Shown here one piece after another: positions 12,101 to 23,400 of a stretch of DNA of 64,000 bases (position 1 is its first letter; each line of letters opens with the position of its first letter). A program made the position numbers and the translations under genes. Source of the stretch: Endocalyx cinctus (taxonomy: Eukaryota > Ascomycota > Sordariomycetes > Amphisphaeriales > Apiosporaceae); contig BCKC01000001.1 in NCBI GenBank assembly GCA_001600455.1, forward strand, positions 1,824,441 to 1,888,440, written 5' to 3'. The notes under the pieces are model-generated. The model was not told the DNA's origin. It saw only the letters and a list, made by a program, of their open reading frames with translations, and made no database searches.

Positions 12101-13732
12101 CACACGAGACATGCTAGTTACCAAGCAGAAGTAGTCACCTCCTTTCCGTATAAGATGACAATCTAGCAGTCCAGTTACAGGCGCCTAGACAGCTGCAAGG
12201 GTATTACAAGGAAGGATTTCACATCATAGGCATCTTCCTACCCATTAAACTGCATCGGCAATGACCCAGCGGTAAGTAAGGATGACGCTCGCTCGAGAAA
12301 TGTATCTTAACATTTATCTACTGCGCTTTTTTAAAAATTTCTTTTTTTGCGGATGTATCTCGGTCGATGAATTGGGTAAGCTGGTAAGATAGAGTGCACA
12401 ATAATCAAGCCTCCCGCCCCAAATTTAGACGGCGAGAAGAGTCATAAGCCATTCCTCGACCGTTATTGTGTTTAGGTAAGTAGCGTAAGCACTCTCTCAC
12501 TCGCATTCGGCGAAAAATCGCAATCAAGCAACATTAGGCATTCATAGTATTACGAGAATTTCTCGGGTATACCTAGACAATGACTAATTGGTTACGGTTA
12601 TAAAGATAGAGAGGGTAGAAAAAAAAAGCAGCAAAAAAAAAAAACACTTTTCATAGAAATACTCGGGATTATTCCCATTGTCGTTCCCCCCACCACGAAA
12701 CGTATATTTCGAGCGCAGTGACATGTACCTGCTTCCAGTTGCTCGCGTCAGATATCTACACTACTTGGTACGTGGCTTGGACTTACCACCGTAAAAAGAT
12801 ACGGGCCGATAGGGTGCCCAAGACCCTTGGTTCTATTGATACGTCCACACATGACTATTGTATGTATATGTATATATGTACCTATATACGCTCAGGGTAT
12901 GCACTACGTATGTATGTGTTTACATTTTGTGTGTGGGTGATTATTCGGTAGGACAGGTCCGGTCAGGGTTCGTTTCCAACCATTTGCTAAAAAAAGGCGT
13001 TTGTTGGAGGGCTAGATGTTTTATGTTATGTATGTCAGGCCGTACTAGTCGTATATGAGATATTTATGAGAAGGGGAATAAAGACAAAGGAAAGGGAGAG
13101 GGTGGATAGGAGAGAAAAACCACATAATAGGTTCTTGAAAAGGATGTTAAAATGTAACGGTAGGTGTGATTGACGTGGGCATAGTATCTTACACAAAGTA
13201 CCCAGGGCTATGGTCCGGGGACACGGGGATGCTGAAAAAGGTGTCGTGTCACTGATGATTTATTCCCTAGAGAACCATTCCGTCGGGTTGGGTCTAGCAC
13301 GTGTCAAGGGCTCCTTTCTGCCATTTCGTCCCATCCATATCGGCATCGATGATAGGACAATAGATACAGTATTAGGAAGGATCGCAGTAGGAAGAGAAAA
13401 AAGGCACTGCCATAATTATCCCGTGATTCTTATCTCATTCGTTTCACTTTGTTAGACAAACTATGCGTTCATCATACGGCGTAGACATGTTTAACGCGTA
13501 TTCATCAGGATTCGTCTTGTTAATTATGCCAGTAACTACGGCCCCCAACTCTCCTATTTGCCTCTCTTCTCTTTTTTTAATTCCCCGGAACTTCTTAATA
13601 GAGGCTATTAAGATATCGACGTCAAAATTCTTGTAGGATTTCGCACCCGAAAGCGACGCACCCGCGAGCCCCCTTTTTCTGCGGCCGACTACCGAGCCTT
13701 TCTCTCCCGCACCCCTCTTCCATCACGCTCAT

Positions 13733-13807
<75 letters not shown>

Positions 13808-15773
13808 TTTTTTTTTTTTGCTTCTTGGTCTCCAGACCCCCAGGACTCGTTAGCGAAAAATAAAAAGGCGTTTTCTTACTAAGAGGCGAGGAAATAAGTA
13901 TGCCTATTGATTTTTTTTTTTAGCCTCCATTGTTATTTCTACAGCAACTGCTACAGAAAAGACTTCCTGCTGCAGTAATGATAATCGCTGCCTGGCTGCC
14001 TGGGTACCTCGTCCCATGTTACGCTACGCACACCTCTACGCAACAGGCACACATCGAAGGGTAAATAGGCAAGGATAGTAGGAGATGAGCGGATTCGAAT
14101 CTCATTTACTCCAGTAGGCTTAGTCTATACTATCATTCTATATCAAGAACTTTACTGGTTCGCGGAGAGGACCCCAAATTTCCGTGAAGCAAAGAGGCGT
14201 TTTTTTTGTCCTTCTCGTTGACTACTATCCACCGCGGCACGGCGGATGCCTATCTACATGTTGGTCTTATTTCGGTGAGGATTTGGAAGAAGGGGAGGAA
14301 ATAGAGCAAGCAAGCATCTAAACTTGTTTTTTTTTTTATGTATGTATGTATATATTCTAGATTATTGTTTTATATCTCGTGTTCTAGAGCATAAGATGAT
14401 AGACACGAGACCCCCATGCGACTAAGTGTAAAAAAAGGTACGGAGTACCTAGAAAACCTCGGCGGAGATCTCTCCGTCTAGACTCGTCCACTAAGAAATG
14501 TTATATAGCTGGGTCTAAGTATGTCTAGCACTAAGAATTAGCGTATATACAGCTATTAGGAGCTGTACGTAGGAGGTTCTTTATATAGATTCCTCTTTTT
14601 TTAGTGTAAAACTCAGAGTACCTTAGGTATTAAGTACTTAAGTAGTTAGGCACCTAAGAGGTAAGAACTTAACGAGGTACTCAGTACTCAATAGTAGGCA
14701 GTCAGATACTCGTACTCAGTACTCGATACCTACTTACTCTGTACTGTTAATATGCTTGCTTACTTAAGTACTTAACCTGAAAATATGTTAGCCTATTGCT
14801 TAACCATCCGGCATATAATTATTACAATATTACAAAGTACGATTTGTAGACCGGGAGAATGATAAAGTTGCTTACGGAGTACGGAGTTCTGGAATTGCCT
14901 ATTCGGTTAACTGGACGAGTAATTCAACCCTCCTCAGCTCCTGTAGTGTAGAGTCATAGGAAGGAAATGTATCATCTTTGCAGGACTATTCATAACCATT
15001 TCGGATGAATTTATAATACATACAGACATACTTACTTATTTACCTAGGTAGATATTATGTTTACTTGTACGTTGAGTAATCAATCAGTCAACCGGTCAAT
15101 TAGTCACTCAACCAGTCAATCAAGCTCGCTTCTCTTCTTTCCAATTCCTTCCCTTCTCTCCTCTCCTCTCATCATCGTTCTCTTCGGAAAAGCTCCACGT
15201 AATGTTGGTGGTGTAAATAGTACTAACCTTAGTGTGTGTAATGTAGATCTTTCAGGTTGTTCTACACTAGGAAAATAAAAGAGGGCCTTGGGGACAAAAA
15301 AGCAAAGAGACGGAAACAGTTTCCAGGCTATTGGAACCCGAGCCATTGGCTCGGTACCAACGGATACTATATCCAAACCGCGCGTAAATCATGTATGGAG
15401 TACGTGGGCTTAAGTGGGAAACTGCAGGTAGAGGGATCACTGCAGGAAACAGAACAATGTCGATAGTTGGTTAACATTAGGTTAGCTGTCTCTTTAACTT
15501 ATAGTGGTATACAATGAATACTTTCTTAGCAGATAACAAAGCGGACAATGGTGAAACGATAGGGAAAAAAAAGGAAGAAATACGAGGATAACACAAAGCC
15601 AGTCTCAAAACTAGACTTCCCCAAAAATTGTTTTCTCTTCATCTAATTTCTTTATCACTCATTAAAGATTTATGAAAACGAAACTAAACCGCTCAGGACT
15701 GAACTCATCCCATTATTTTTGTAAACACAGAAAAGTTAGCTTGAAAATAATAACAATAATAACCAACCAAGAC
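6150..15773. other. 9.6-kb gene-poor region
   Basis: No convincing gene on either strand. Frames are short, lack domains and often run through homopolymers. The region is rich in T and A runs (for example 10619-10675, T-rich followed by A-rich; A runs near 11770), contains (TATG)n near 14338-14350, a C74T12 tract, and dense TACTTAAGTA- and TACGGAGTA-type words at 14430-14910. I saw no terminal repeats, reverse transcriptase or transposase frame, tRNA or 5S rRNA. It could hold non-coding RNAs, heterochromatin or eroded repeats, but the sequence alone does not show which. Confidence 0.6.
13734..13819 (+). repeat. C74-T12 homopolymer tract
   Basis: Seventy-four consecutive C (13734-13807) followed directly by twelve T (13808-13819). 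It is far longer than any other homopolymer in the window (next are runs of about 28-29 A). On the minus strand it is a G run able to form quadruplexes. It could be a real slippage-prone tract or a sequencing/assembly artefact. Confidence 0.95.
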
Positions 15774-17621
15774 ATGTCGAACGAGGAGAAGTCTAGTAAA
15801 GATGAACTGCCCGTCTTAATTATTGGCGCAGGTATGAAGAAACCCCCCTCCGATAAATTAAATCTACCCCATATTATAGAGAGGCAGTGGTCAACTATGA
15901 CCGTTGCGTCTATAGAAGACTCCATCTCCCTAATTTATCAAGCTTTGGACTAAACCTAAATTTACCTGGGCTTACCCGTCTCTAGGGATATGTGGTCTGG
16001 CCCTAGCTCATGGGCTTCATCTCGTAACTCGACACCTCTCTTTCTCTCCTTACTCAGATACGATGGATGATGCGGGGAATAAAATAAAGATGGGGTTCCT
16101 CCCCCCTCTCTACACGGCAGGAAATAAGTAGAAGGAAAAGAAAGAGAAGGGCGGAAAAAAAAAAAAAAGAAGAGAAAACGGCAACGACGATCAAGAGACT
16201 GACAATGAAAAACACCAGAACAACATCCCCTTCAAGCTCTTCGAGCAGGATGGTTCGTTGCAAGCCCGCAAGCGTGACTGGGCGATCGCCTGCCACTGGT
16301 CTCAACCGATCCTGGCCTCGCTCCTGGGTCCAGAAAAGTGGGCACGGATGGAGTCGGCCACGATCGAGCCGGGATGCGACGCCAGCAGCCTTCAGCAAGA
16401 TTTCATGACCTTCTTCGACGGCGAGACGAGCGCCCTGATCAGCGAGGTCCCCGCCGACGACCTGGTCCGGTTCCTGAGATCGAGGCTGCGCGACCTCGCC
16501 GCCGAGGGGATCCCCGAAAGCCGCATCCGGTTCGGCAAGAAGCTGGAGCGGATCTCTTACGGCGAAGGTGGTGATAACGACATCGTCACGATTCACTTCG
16601 CCGACGGCACCGAGGAATCCGGCCGTCTGCTCGTGGGCACCGACGGCAGCCAGAGCCGGGTGAGGGCCCTCCTCCTCGGTCCGGAGAAGTCCAAGCTCAA
16701 GCGCCTCCCGCTCGCGGCCACGTTCGTGAACGCCAGCTTCCCCCGGGAGAAGGCCGCGAAGCTCCGGTCGCCGCCGCTCCGGCCCCTCGTGAACGCGTTC
16801 CTGCACCGGGAGAACATGGTAGGGTTTATAGGCGGGTTAGATTACTCTACCTCTACTTCTCCACCTTCCGCCAACGGCGAAAACGGAACCGTAAACGGGA
16901 ACGGGAAAAAGTCCGGACTAGACCCGTCGTCGGCCGCTTCTTCCGCCCTCCGATTCACCTTTTACGTCTCTTGGCGGACATCGCTGGAAGAGCAGGACGC
17001 CGAGGCGCGCGCCATGGGCGACGACAGCAAGCGGAAGCGCCTCGAGCAGGCGCGGGAGAAGAGCCGCAAGTTCTGCGAACTCCTCCGCAGCTGCTTCGAG
17101 GACCTGCCCGATGATCACGACGAGATCTACTACACGGCGAACGCGAATTGGGATCCTAGCTTGCCCGAACACGAGTGGGATTCTCGAGGGGGGTTGGTTA
17201 CCCTCGCCGGCGACGCGGCGCATCCTATGACTTACCGTAAGTTTTTTTTATTTTATTTTTAGAGATCTTATTATACTCGAGATCAAACATATCACTCACA
17301 AAGAAAAAAACAATAGACCGCGGACAAGGCCTTAACCACGCCCTCGTCGACGCCGGTAAGCTGGTAGATCTCCTCGTCACCCTCCGCGACGAACGTCCGA
17401 GGGATCCTCAGCGAAAGCAGCGGCAAAGGCAGAAGGATCTCGTCGCCGATTACGAGTCCGAGGTGCGGACCCGCGGTGGTGAGGAAGTCCGGCTTAGTGA
17501 GACCAACAGCTTCATGCTGCACGACTGGGACCGGGTCAACGAGAGTCCGCTCCTGAAGAGGGGGCTCAGACGGGGTAGTGGTGGGGGTGAGAAGAAGAAG
17601 AATAATAATAACGAGAATTGA
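15774..17621 (+). CDS. FAD-dependent monooxygenase (PHBH-fold)
   Basis: Four exons, 15774..15831, 15986..16023, 16219..17236 and 17317..17621, encode 472 aa. Each junction restores a motif. Exon 1/2 completes G18-x-G20-x-x-G23 of the FAD-binding Rossmann fold. Exon 3 continues IPFKLFEQD, with Glu41 placed to bind the FAD ribose. Exon 3/4 gives GDAAHPMTYHRGQGLNHAL. The DG motif (GTDGSQSRVR, Asp174) and GD motif (Gly363-Asp364) mark class A flavoprotein hydroxylases that use NAD(P)H and O2. The substrate cannot be told; such enzymes act in phenolic catabolism and secondary metabolism. No polyketide synthase or peptide synthetase lies nearby. The end is Lys/Asn-rich and of low complexity. An in-frame ATG at 15672 exists but adds no conserved sequence. 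Confidence 0.86.
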
Positions 17622-18461
17622 AACGACGACGATAACGACAGCGAGAACGAGAGGAATTGGATGACTAGATCGTGATTCGGAGGATATCGTCGGCCAAAGG
17701 CAAAGGACATGGGTATATTTCATTTCTTTTGGCCCCATTCGTCGTTCTTTATTTGGATATGCGGTACAAGAGCAGATTGACATGTAGGAGTGACGTTGGT
17801 TAATGGTGTTATTCTCTCTGACATGAGCTCGATACCATGTCACGTATTCGTCATTCGCCACGAACATCCCCTTCGGTCCTGCGTGTAGTATATGAGGTTA
17901 CCGTCGTACCATACATGGTGATACTATGGCGCTCTTAAATAACACATTGTTTTAAATAACTGCATGATAGACCCCTAGGTTACCAAGCTCATCGTGAGTG
18001 TATATATTTTGCACAAGTGTGACGCGAAGTTTTATTTTTACTATATGACTCATCACTTGATCTGAACTCGACTGCGAACTGATTCCGTCTAATGCAGATT
18101 CGCAAAATCTTCACGGGGGAGGATTCTCTTTCTCTATAGTTTCCTTATAGACCTGTAAATTCTGGGTTTCTTCCCTCGTTCACTTTATACTCCCGTACGT
18201 AGTATTAGTAATGATAATAATATGATGACCCAGTAAACCATCAATTAGTATCTAGTATCTAGTAATCCGCCATCCCTTTCCGCCGGATGGATGAATATAA
18301 CGCCTCGCACGGGGGGTATCTAAAACAAGAAAAAGGAAAATCGCTAGCATGCATTTTTTTTAAAACCCACCCTGTATAGAAACCCTTCAATACACGCTTT
18401 TTCTTAAAAAAAAAAGAAGATAGAACGCCGGCACTTTTTAGTTTTTTCACAAACCGTATTC
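17622..18461. other. Convergent 3' region FAD monooxygenase / MED6
   Basis: About 840 bp of mostly AT-rich sequence between the monooxygenase stop and the end of the coding-like extension downstream of MED6. No gene is visible. Confidence 0.45.
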
Positions 18462-18629
18462 CTACACGTGTTCGGCGAAGTGAACTCGCCGAAGCTTTGA
18501 TGATCCCTTCCTACCGTCATCTTCTTTCTTCTTCTTCTTTGCGCCTTGAGGTTTGGCCGAGCTACTACCGCCGCCGCCGCCGTCATCGCCACCGCTATCG
18601 CCGCCGCTAGATGCCGACTCGTGGGTTTC
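18462..18629 (-). other. In-frame coding-like extension after the MED6 stop
   Basis: Directly after the TAG stop of MED6 the same frame stays open for 55 codons to the next TAG at 18464..18462. It reads as a biased, hydrophilic segment: Ser/Gly/Asp-rich, then AKPQGAKKKKKEDDGRKGSS, then KLRRVHFAEHV. It could be a C-terminal tail reached by stop readthrough or alternative splicing, a former tail cut off by a nonsense mutation, or chance. Confidence 0.45.
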
Positions 18630-19844
18630 CTAAGCCGAAGTCGGCGTCTGGCCCGATTTGCTCTTTTTACGCCTAGGTTTGGGTAAGCCGGTAGGAGTTT
18701 TGGGAGTCTTATCACCGGATGGGGACTTGTTACCACCGCCGCCGCCGCCGACGCCGCCCGGACCGCTGCTTCCGTCCTTCTTGCCGCTGCCGCCGATGCC
18801 GAAAGACGCGGGGGTGGGCGAGTTCTTGAAGGACGATAGGTCGAGCGTGGCGAGCGCGGCGGGGTTCTGCTGTTGCTGCAGCAGCTTGCTGGCGTCCTTA
18901 CGGCCGGTCGAGCTCAGGTGGAACTCTCCGGGCTTGCCCGTGATCGGGTTCTCGTCCATGTACTCGCCGCCGAACTGCAGGTGCACCATGAACGAGTGCT
19001 CGGCCATGCGCGCGTTGACGGCGGTCGATTGAGACGTCGACGACGAAAAGGGCTTCTTCGTCTCGGCGAGACCGCTACCGCGGCTCCCTTGCTGGCTCTC
19101 GGGCATCGGCGTCGCTTCCTTGGACTCCAACGTCCGAGATCGGGCGTTGCTCGTGCTCGGCGTCGTCTTGTAGCTGTGGCCCGTCGCCGGCGTCCACGTT
19201 CGGGCTTTGTCTGCGGCGGGGAAGCACTTGCTTAGTGCCGAGGTGATGGTGGTCTGCATATTTTTAATTTCATGTTAGTGACATTCTTTTTAGAATCGTC
19301 TGATCGTCAGAAAAAAAAAGAAGGGGGGGTGTGTGCGTGTGCGGAAATATGCGAAAGCAAAAAAAATAACGGGGTCGGCTGAAATTTTGGAAAGAAATTG
19401 AAGATTTGAACGCACCATCCGAAAACCCAACACATCTGCTAGGGTAGGGGCCATGAATACCATATCGCCGACGACGTAGTACGAGGCATGAACGACGATC
19501 TCGTCCTCGGGGTCGCGTTTCCGGCGCGTTTGCTTGCGTATGACCCAGACGCCGGTACCCATACCGGGGCCCATCTCGGCGGGCTCCTGGGCGACGATGA
19601 ACTCGAGGCCGGACATCTGGCGCAGGCGGCCCTCGAAGGCCTCGCGCGTCTGGATGAGGTAGAACATGTTCGGGTTCGTCTGCGCCTGCCGGCTGACGAT
19701 GCTGTTGTTGGACGTTATCTCGAAGAAGGGCGAGGCGGCGAAGTAGAACAGGACCGAGTTCGAGTGTATCCCCTGCATCTGGCCGGCGAGACCGGGATGC
19801 CTCCAAACGATCTCGTCCGGAGGCGTCTCGTTCGTCGCTGTCAT
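18630..19844 (-). CDS. MED6: Mediator complex subunit 6
   Basis: Two exons, 19844..19416 and 19253..18630, encode 350 aa. The 162-bp intron has a GTGCGT donor, a CACTAAC branch site and an ATGCAG acceptor, phase 0. Med6 is a head-module subunit of Mediator, which links activators to RNA polymerase II in the nucleus. The conserved N-terminal Med6 domain is plain: DEIVWRHPGLAGQMQGIHSN, VLFYFAASPFFEITSNNSIV, LRQMSGLEFIVAQEP, GVWVIRKQTR and a VHASYYVVGDMVFMAPTLADV block. The second exon has the short conserved segment with ARTWTPATGHSYKT, then a Gly/Ser/Lys-rich tail ending in a basic KPRRKKSKSGQTPTSA. A coding-like extension follows the stop. The ATG at 19844 starts the conserved domain. Confidence 0.94.
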
Positions 19845-20404
19845 GTTTATTTGTCTCGCGTGTGATATTTTCCTATAGTGACGTTGAGTATATTTGGTAG
19901 AAGTGCGCTATGTGTCTATTTATCAAGCGAGGGCTTGTTGGTATTTACAAGGTAAAGTGGATAAGTAAAGAGTAATAATGACAAATTTCCAAAGATGGAA
20001 GAATTATTATATCGTTACGTCTCGAGTTGTTCGATAGCAAAAGGGAAGACAGTGAATGATGAATGAATACTTACCTACAAGTAAGCACTTTACGTTGTAG
20101 TGTATAAAGCAATCATTAGTGTAGAGCTTAGAGACAATACGTCCCTATACGTAAAGTTTTACTGGACTGATAAGGCTCAATTGCGATTGTAGTGTATACA
20201 ACAAACGTCTTTTAACAAATAAGGTTTAGCTCCTTTTGTCAGATGTACTGTATGCCTGTACCTATCTTTAACACTGTACTACAAGTACTATGGATATGTA
20301 CATCAAGTATATTAAGTAAGCTAGAGACCTCAGTAGGTATTTAAAGAAGTGTGGAATACTGCGTACAAAAATTGCAGACATAAACCCAAATTCAACACAT
20401 TCCC
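19845..20404. other. Intergenic region between MED6 and the NLR gene
   Basis: 560 bp of AT-rich DNA holding the MED6 promoter and the 3' end of the NLR gene. No further feature seen. Confidence 0.5.
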
Positions 20405-23400
20405 TCAAAATCCCGACTTATTATCTTCGCCATTAACATTTAATTTTTCATTTATAAGCTTTAACAGGTTTTCTTTTTCGGGAACTTTGAAGCGCTCGAT
20501 CCAGTATGTTAATGGCATGGGTGAATTTACAAGTTTCGCTGAACTAGATGTATTATGCGACAAGACGCTATTAACCGCTTCACTTAGAGGGTTTACATAT
20601 CTTATATAGGGGAGCAGGTTCTCCGTATTTGGGATACAGACTACTACAGCCACATTTAGATCTTCCTCGCCTTGTATAATAATCTCCAGGGTGTAGATGC
20701 AAAAATCATGATAACGCTCGCTCCGACGGAATCCAACTTGAAGTAAATGTCGTAGCTCGGCGCCGTTTTCTATGAAAGTTCTTGACACAGAACTCATATC
20801 TATGAGGTAGGGGCCAGATGAGAAAGTATCATGGCTGGATTTAGAAACGGTTTCATTGCTGAAGTAGTCTGGTTCTGAGCCAGAAAACTCACCGTACGCA
20901 GCAGCTATGGCAATCCACCAACAGAGGTAATGTTGCCAAATGGACAACAGTCGATTGCCTGTAGCAATGCGTACGACACGTAACACGCCGCTAAGTCCCA
21001 GCTCTGTTGGAAGGGATGGTGACACGATACCCTTTTCGAAAAGAAGGTATAAGAAGCGGAGACTTGATGAACGTATATGCTCTAAATTCTTGGTGGAACC
21101 CCTGGAATGACTAATGTCCATGACGGATTCTATGGTGCAATAAACGAGGGCGGCGAGCTTATCTGTTTCTATAGGCATATCATAATGGTGTGCCACCCTC
21201 CATTGAGCGTAGTCGAACCTTCCTGACCAAACCTCATCTAGCAGCGGCGAGATAATAGGTCTTGACAGTACAGCATCTCGCTTACCGGCCTCTAAAACAC
21301 CAGTGTTAGTTACGACAAGTCGAATTTGTGGGAGAGAAAACGCTTCATGTGTAATGCCGATTTCTCTAGAAAAGCAGCGGATGCCCAAAGTCCTAACTCC
21401 GTCTACGCGAGCAAGACTTATAGACGTACTCATAGATAGCCCAGGAATCGCGTCAAGACTGTTAAGGAAACTAAACGGAGGCGAGTCGAGTCTATGTATT
21501 CGGCGTTCTTGAAGCAGACGGACTATCGTTCTCGGCAGCACATCTATCATTATAGTCTCGTTCTCTCTCTGATCATCATTCTTCAAGTTGTCATCTTGAG
21601 CTATACCGCAATAAAATTGTTTTGTACTTGCGAGCTTGAGTTGGGATAGCACGTCAAGCCCTGCAAAGGAACGATCCTGCATTGTTTCCCAACCTGTTTC
21701 ATGATCAAGATACTCACGAACTGAGCGGTGAATGAAGCTGATCCTATTATAACTTCTCCCGATTGTTTCAAGAAGACCCCCACCTACGCCTCTCAGTTGT
21801 CGCTTGGCGCGAGTTTGTCTCTGAGATATAGTCTCGGTTGTTTGCTCAGAAAGAAATGACGGGCTTTCGGCAAATTGTGGATTTGATTCGTAGTCCTCTA
21901 AGAAATAGAAGTCGTTGATATCAAACCGGAGGCGTGCTGCCGTTTTTGCTTGTAAACGGAGAATAAGAACGGTATGATTGAAGAGCAAGCGATCTCTTAA
22001 ATTTAACGCATCTAGGATGCGTTGAAAAAGTTGGTTCATCTCAGTGGGAAGTGCCTCGATCTCATTTAGTAACCTAGACAATCTAGCCCCGTCATCTGAT
22101 AGCTTACGTATCCTCTGCACAACTAAGACCACCCAGAGAAATACTCCCTGGGCCTTCCGAGCAATGCTTACGGTCAGCTGCTGGCATTCTTCTAGAGTTC
22201 CCGTGTTGCGCAGATTTCCTTCGATATATTCCTCTATATCAGACCTGGTGAGCAAGTGGAGATAGAGCCTGGTAGCTTCGGGAAATACGTCCATGAACGG
22301 GTTCTCAATGCGGCTGGAGACACATATCTTAAAGCTTCCTGAGGAGCTATTAGTCAAATCCACCAAGTGGCGTACCATGTCACGGCGATCAATCGATGTG
22401 GTCACCTGGTATTCGTCGAGCCCGTCAATAAAGAAAGCAAAGCAATAATTACTAATGGCATCGCCGTTGCCCTGCTTTATCAAGCATTCATAGGCCTCTT
22501 GGATATCATCATCAAGAATTTCGTAGTCTGAATGGAGATTTGACTGTGAAAGGGCCTTACACCAGTGTTTTGGCAGAATATGTTTCGTGAGGCTTGGATC
22601 TGTGTTTAGGATATGATAAAGCAGAGTCCTCAGGAGGCCCATAAGAGATCTCTGTCGGGTGTCCGGACCAAGAGCGTAGAAGAAAAAGCTAGCCATGACG
22701 AGTTTGCGGTCTCCTTTATCCCGCGCCCACTTCTCTAGCTCGGCTCTCGTTTTACTGTGGTCGTACAGCTTCTTCATAAGCGTCGACTTTCCCGATCCAA
22801 GCTTGCCGCATATGTGAAAGATGCTATCCCCTGATGATAGCCACCGGGTAAAGTTTGTGGCCTCTGGAGATGCATCGTTAAGGTCGAAAATCCATTCAAA
22901 CGTATCCCCAAAAGGTCTATCAATGCTCTGATATCGGAAATGCATGTTTTCGAACCCTCCCCTAATCCCTCTAATGATTCGGTCGTGGACAACTTCATTC
23001 AGAGCACCCTGTCCGATGGAGAGTAGGCGTTTCATCTGTTCCAGGGCATGGTCGCCAATGAAATCAATTTTGGTGGTACTCGCATCCTCTAAAGCCTTCT
23101 TTAGTTGATTTACGCTCGTCTCAACTCGTATCAAGTTCGTTCCATTCTCTTTGGATAAGGCTATCAACTCTGCTAGTCTCTCACCCGATAAGTTCGCTAT
23201 CTGGAAATGAAGCTGGTTTCGGCAACGCTCAAGCTGCTTCTCCAGGTCGCTAATCTTGGAATCTGCAAATAGATATTTGAAGGCAGCGAGGCCGCTCTGA
23301 GTTTTAGAGTTGCGTCGCTTGGGCTTGAGCTTCTCTAAATTTTTCTTGATGTCGTCCGACAGCTTATTACATTCTTGCGCCAGGGCGACCAGACTCTTTG

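Noticed and set aside
14089..14103. GGATTCGAATCTC resembling a tRNA T-arm
   Set aside because: The flanking bases do not form the T-stem or acceptor stem, and no D or anticodon arm is found upstream.
16054..16806. 250-aa minus-strand frame inside the FAD monooxygenase
   Set aside because: It is the antisense shadow of GC-rich exon 3; the sense strand has complete FAD motifs.
18404..18736. 110-aa minus-strand frame overlapping the MED6 tail in another phase
   Set aside because: Ala/Arg-rich shadow caused by the GGC repeat; splicing into it needs a 41- or 64-bp intron with a poor donor and gives no conserved sequence.
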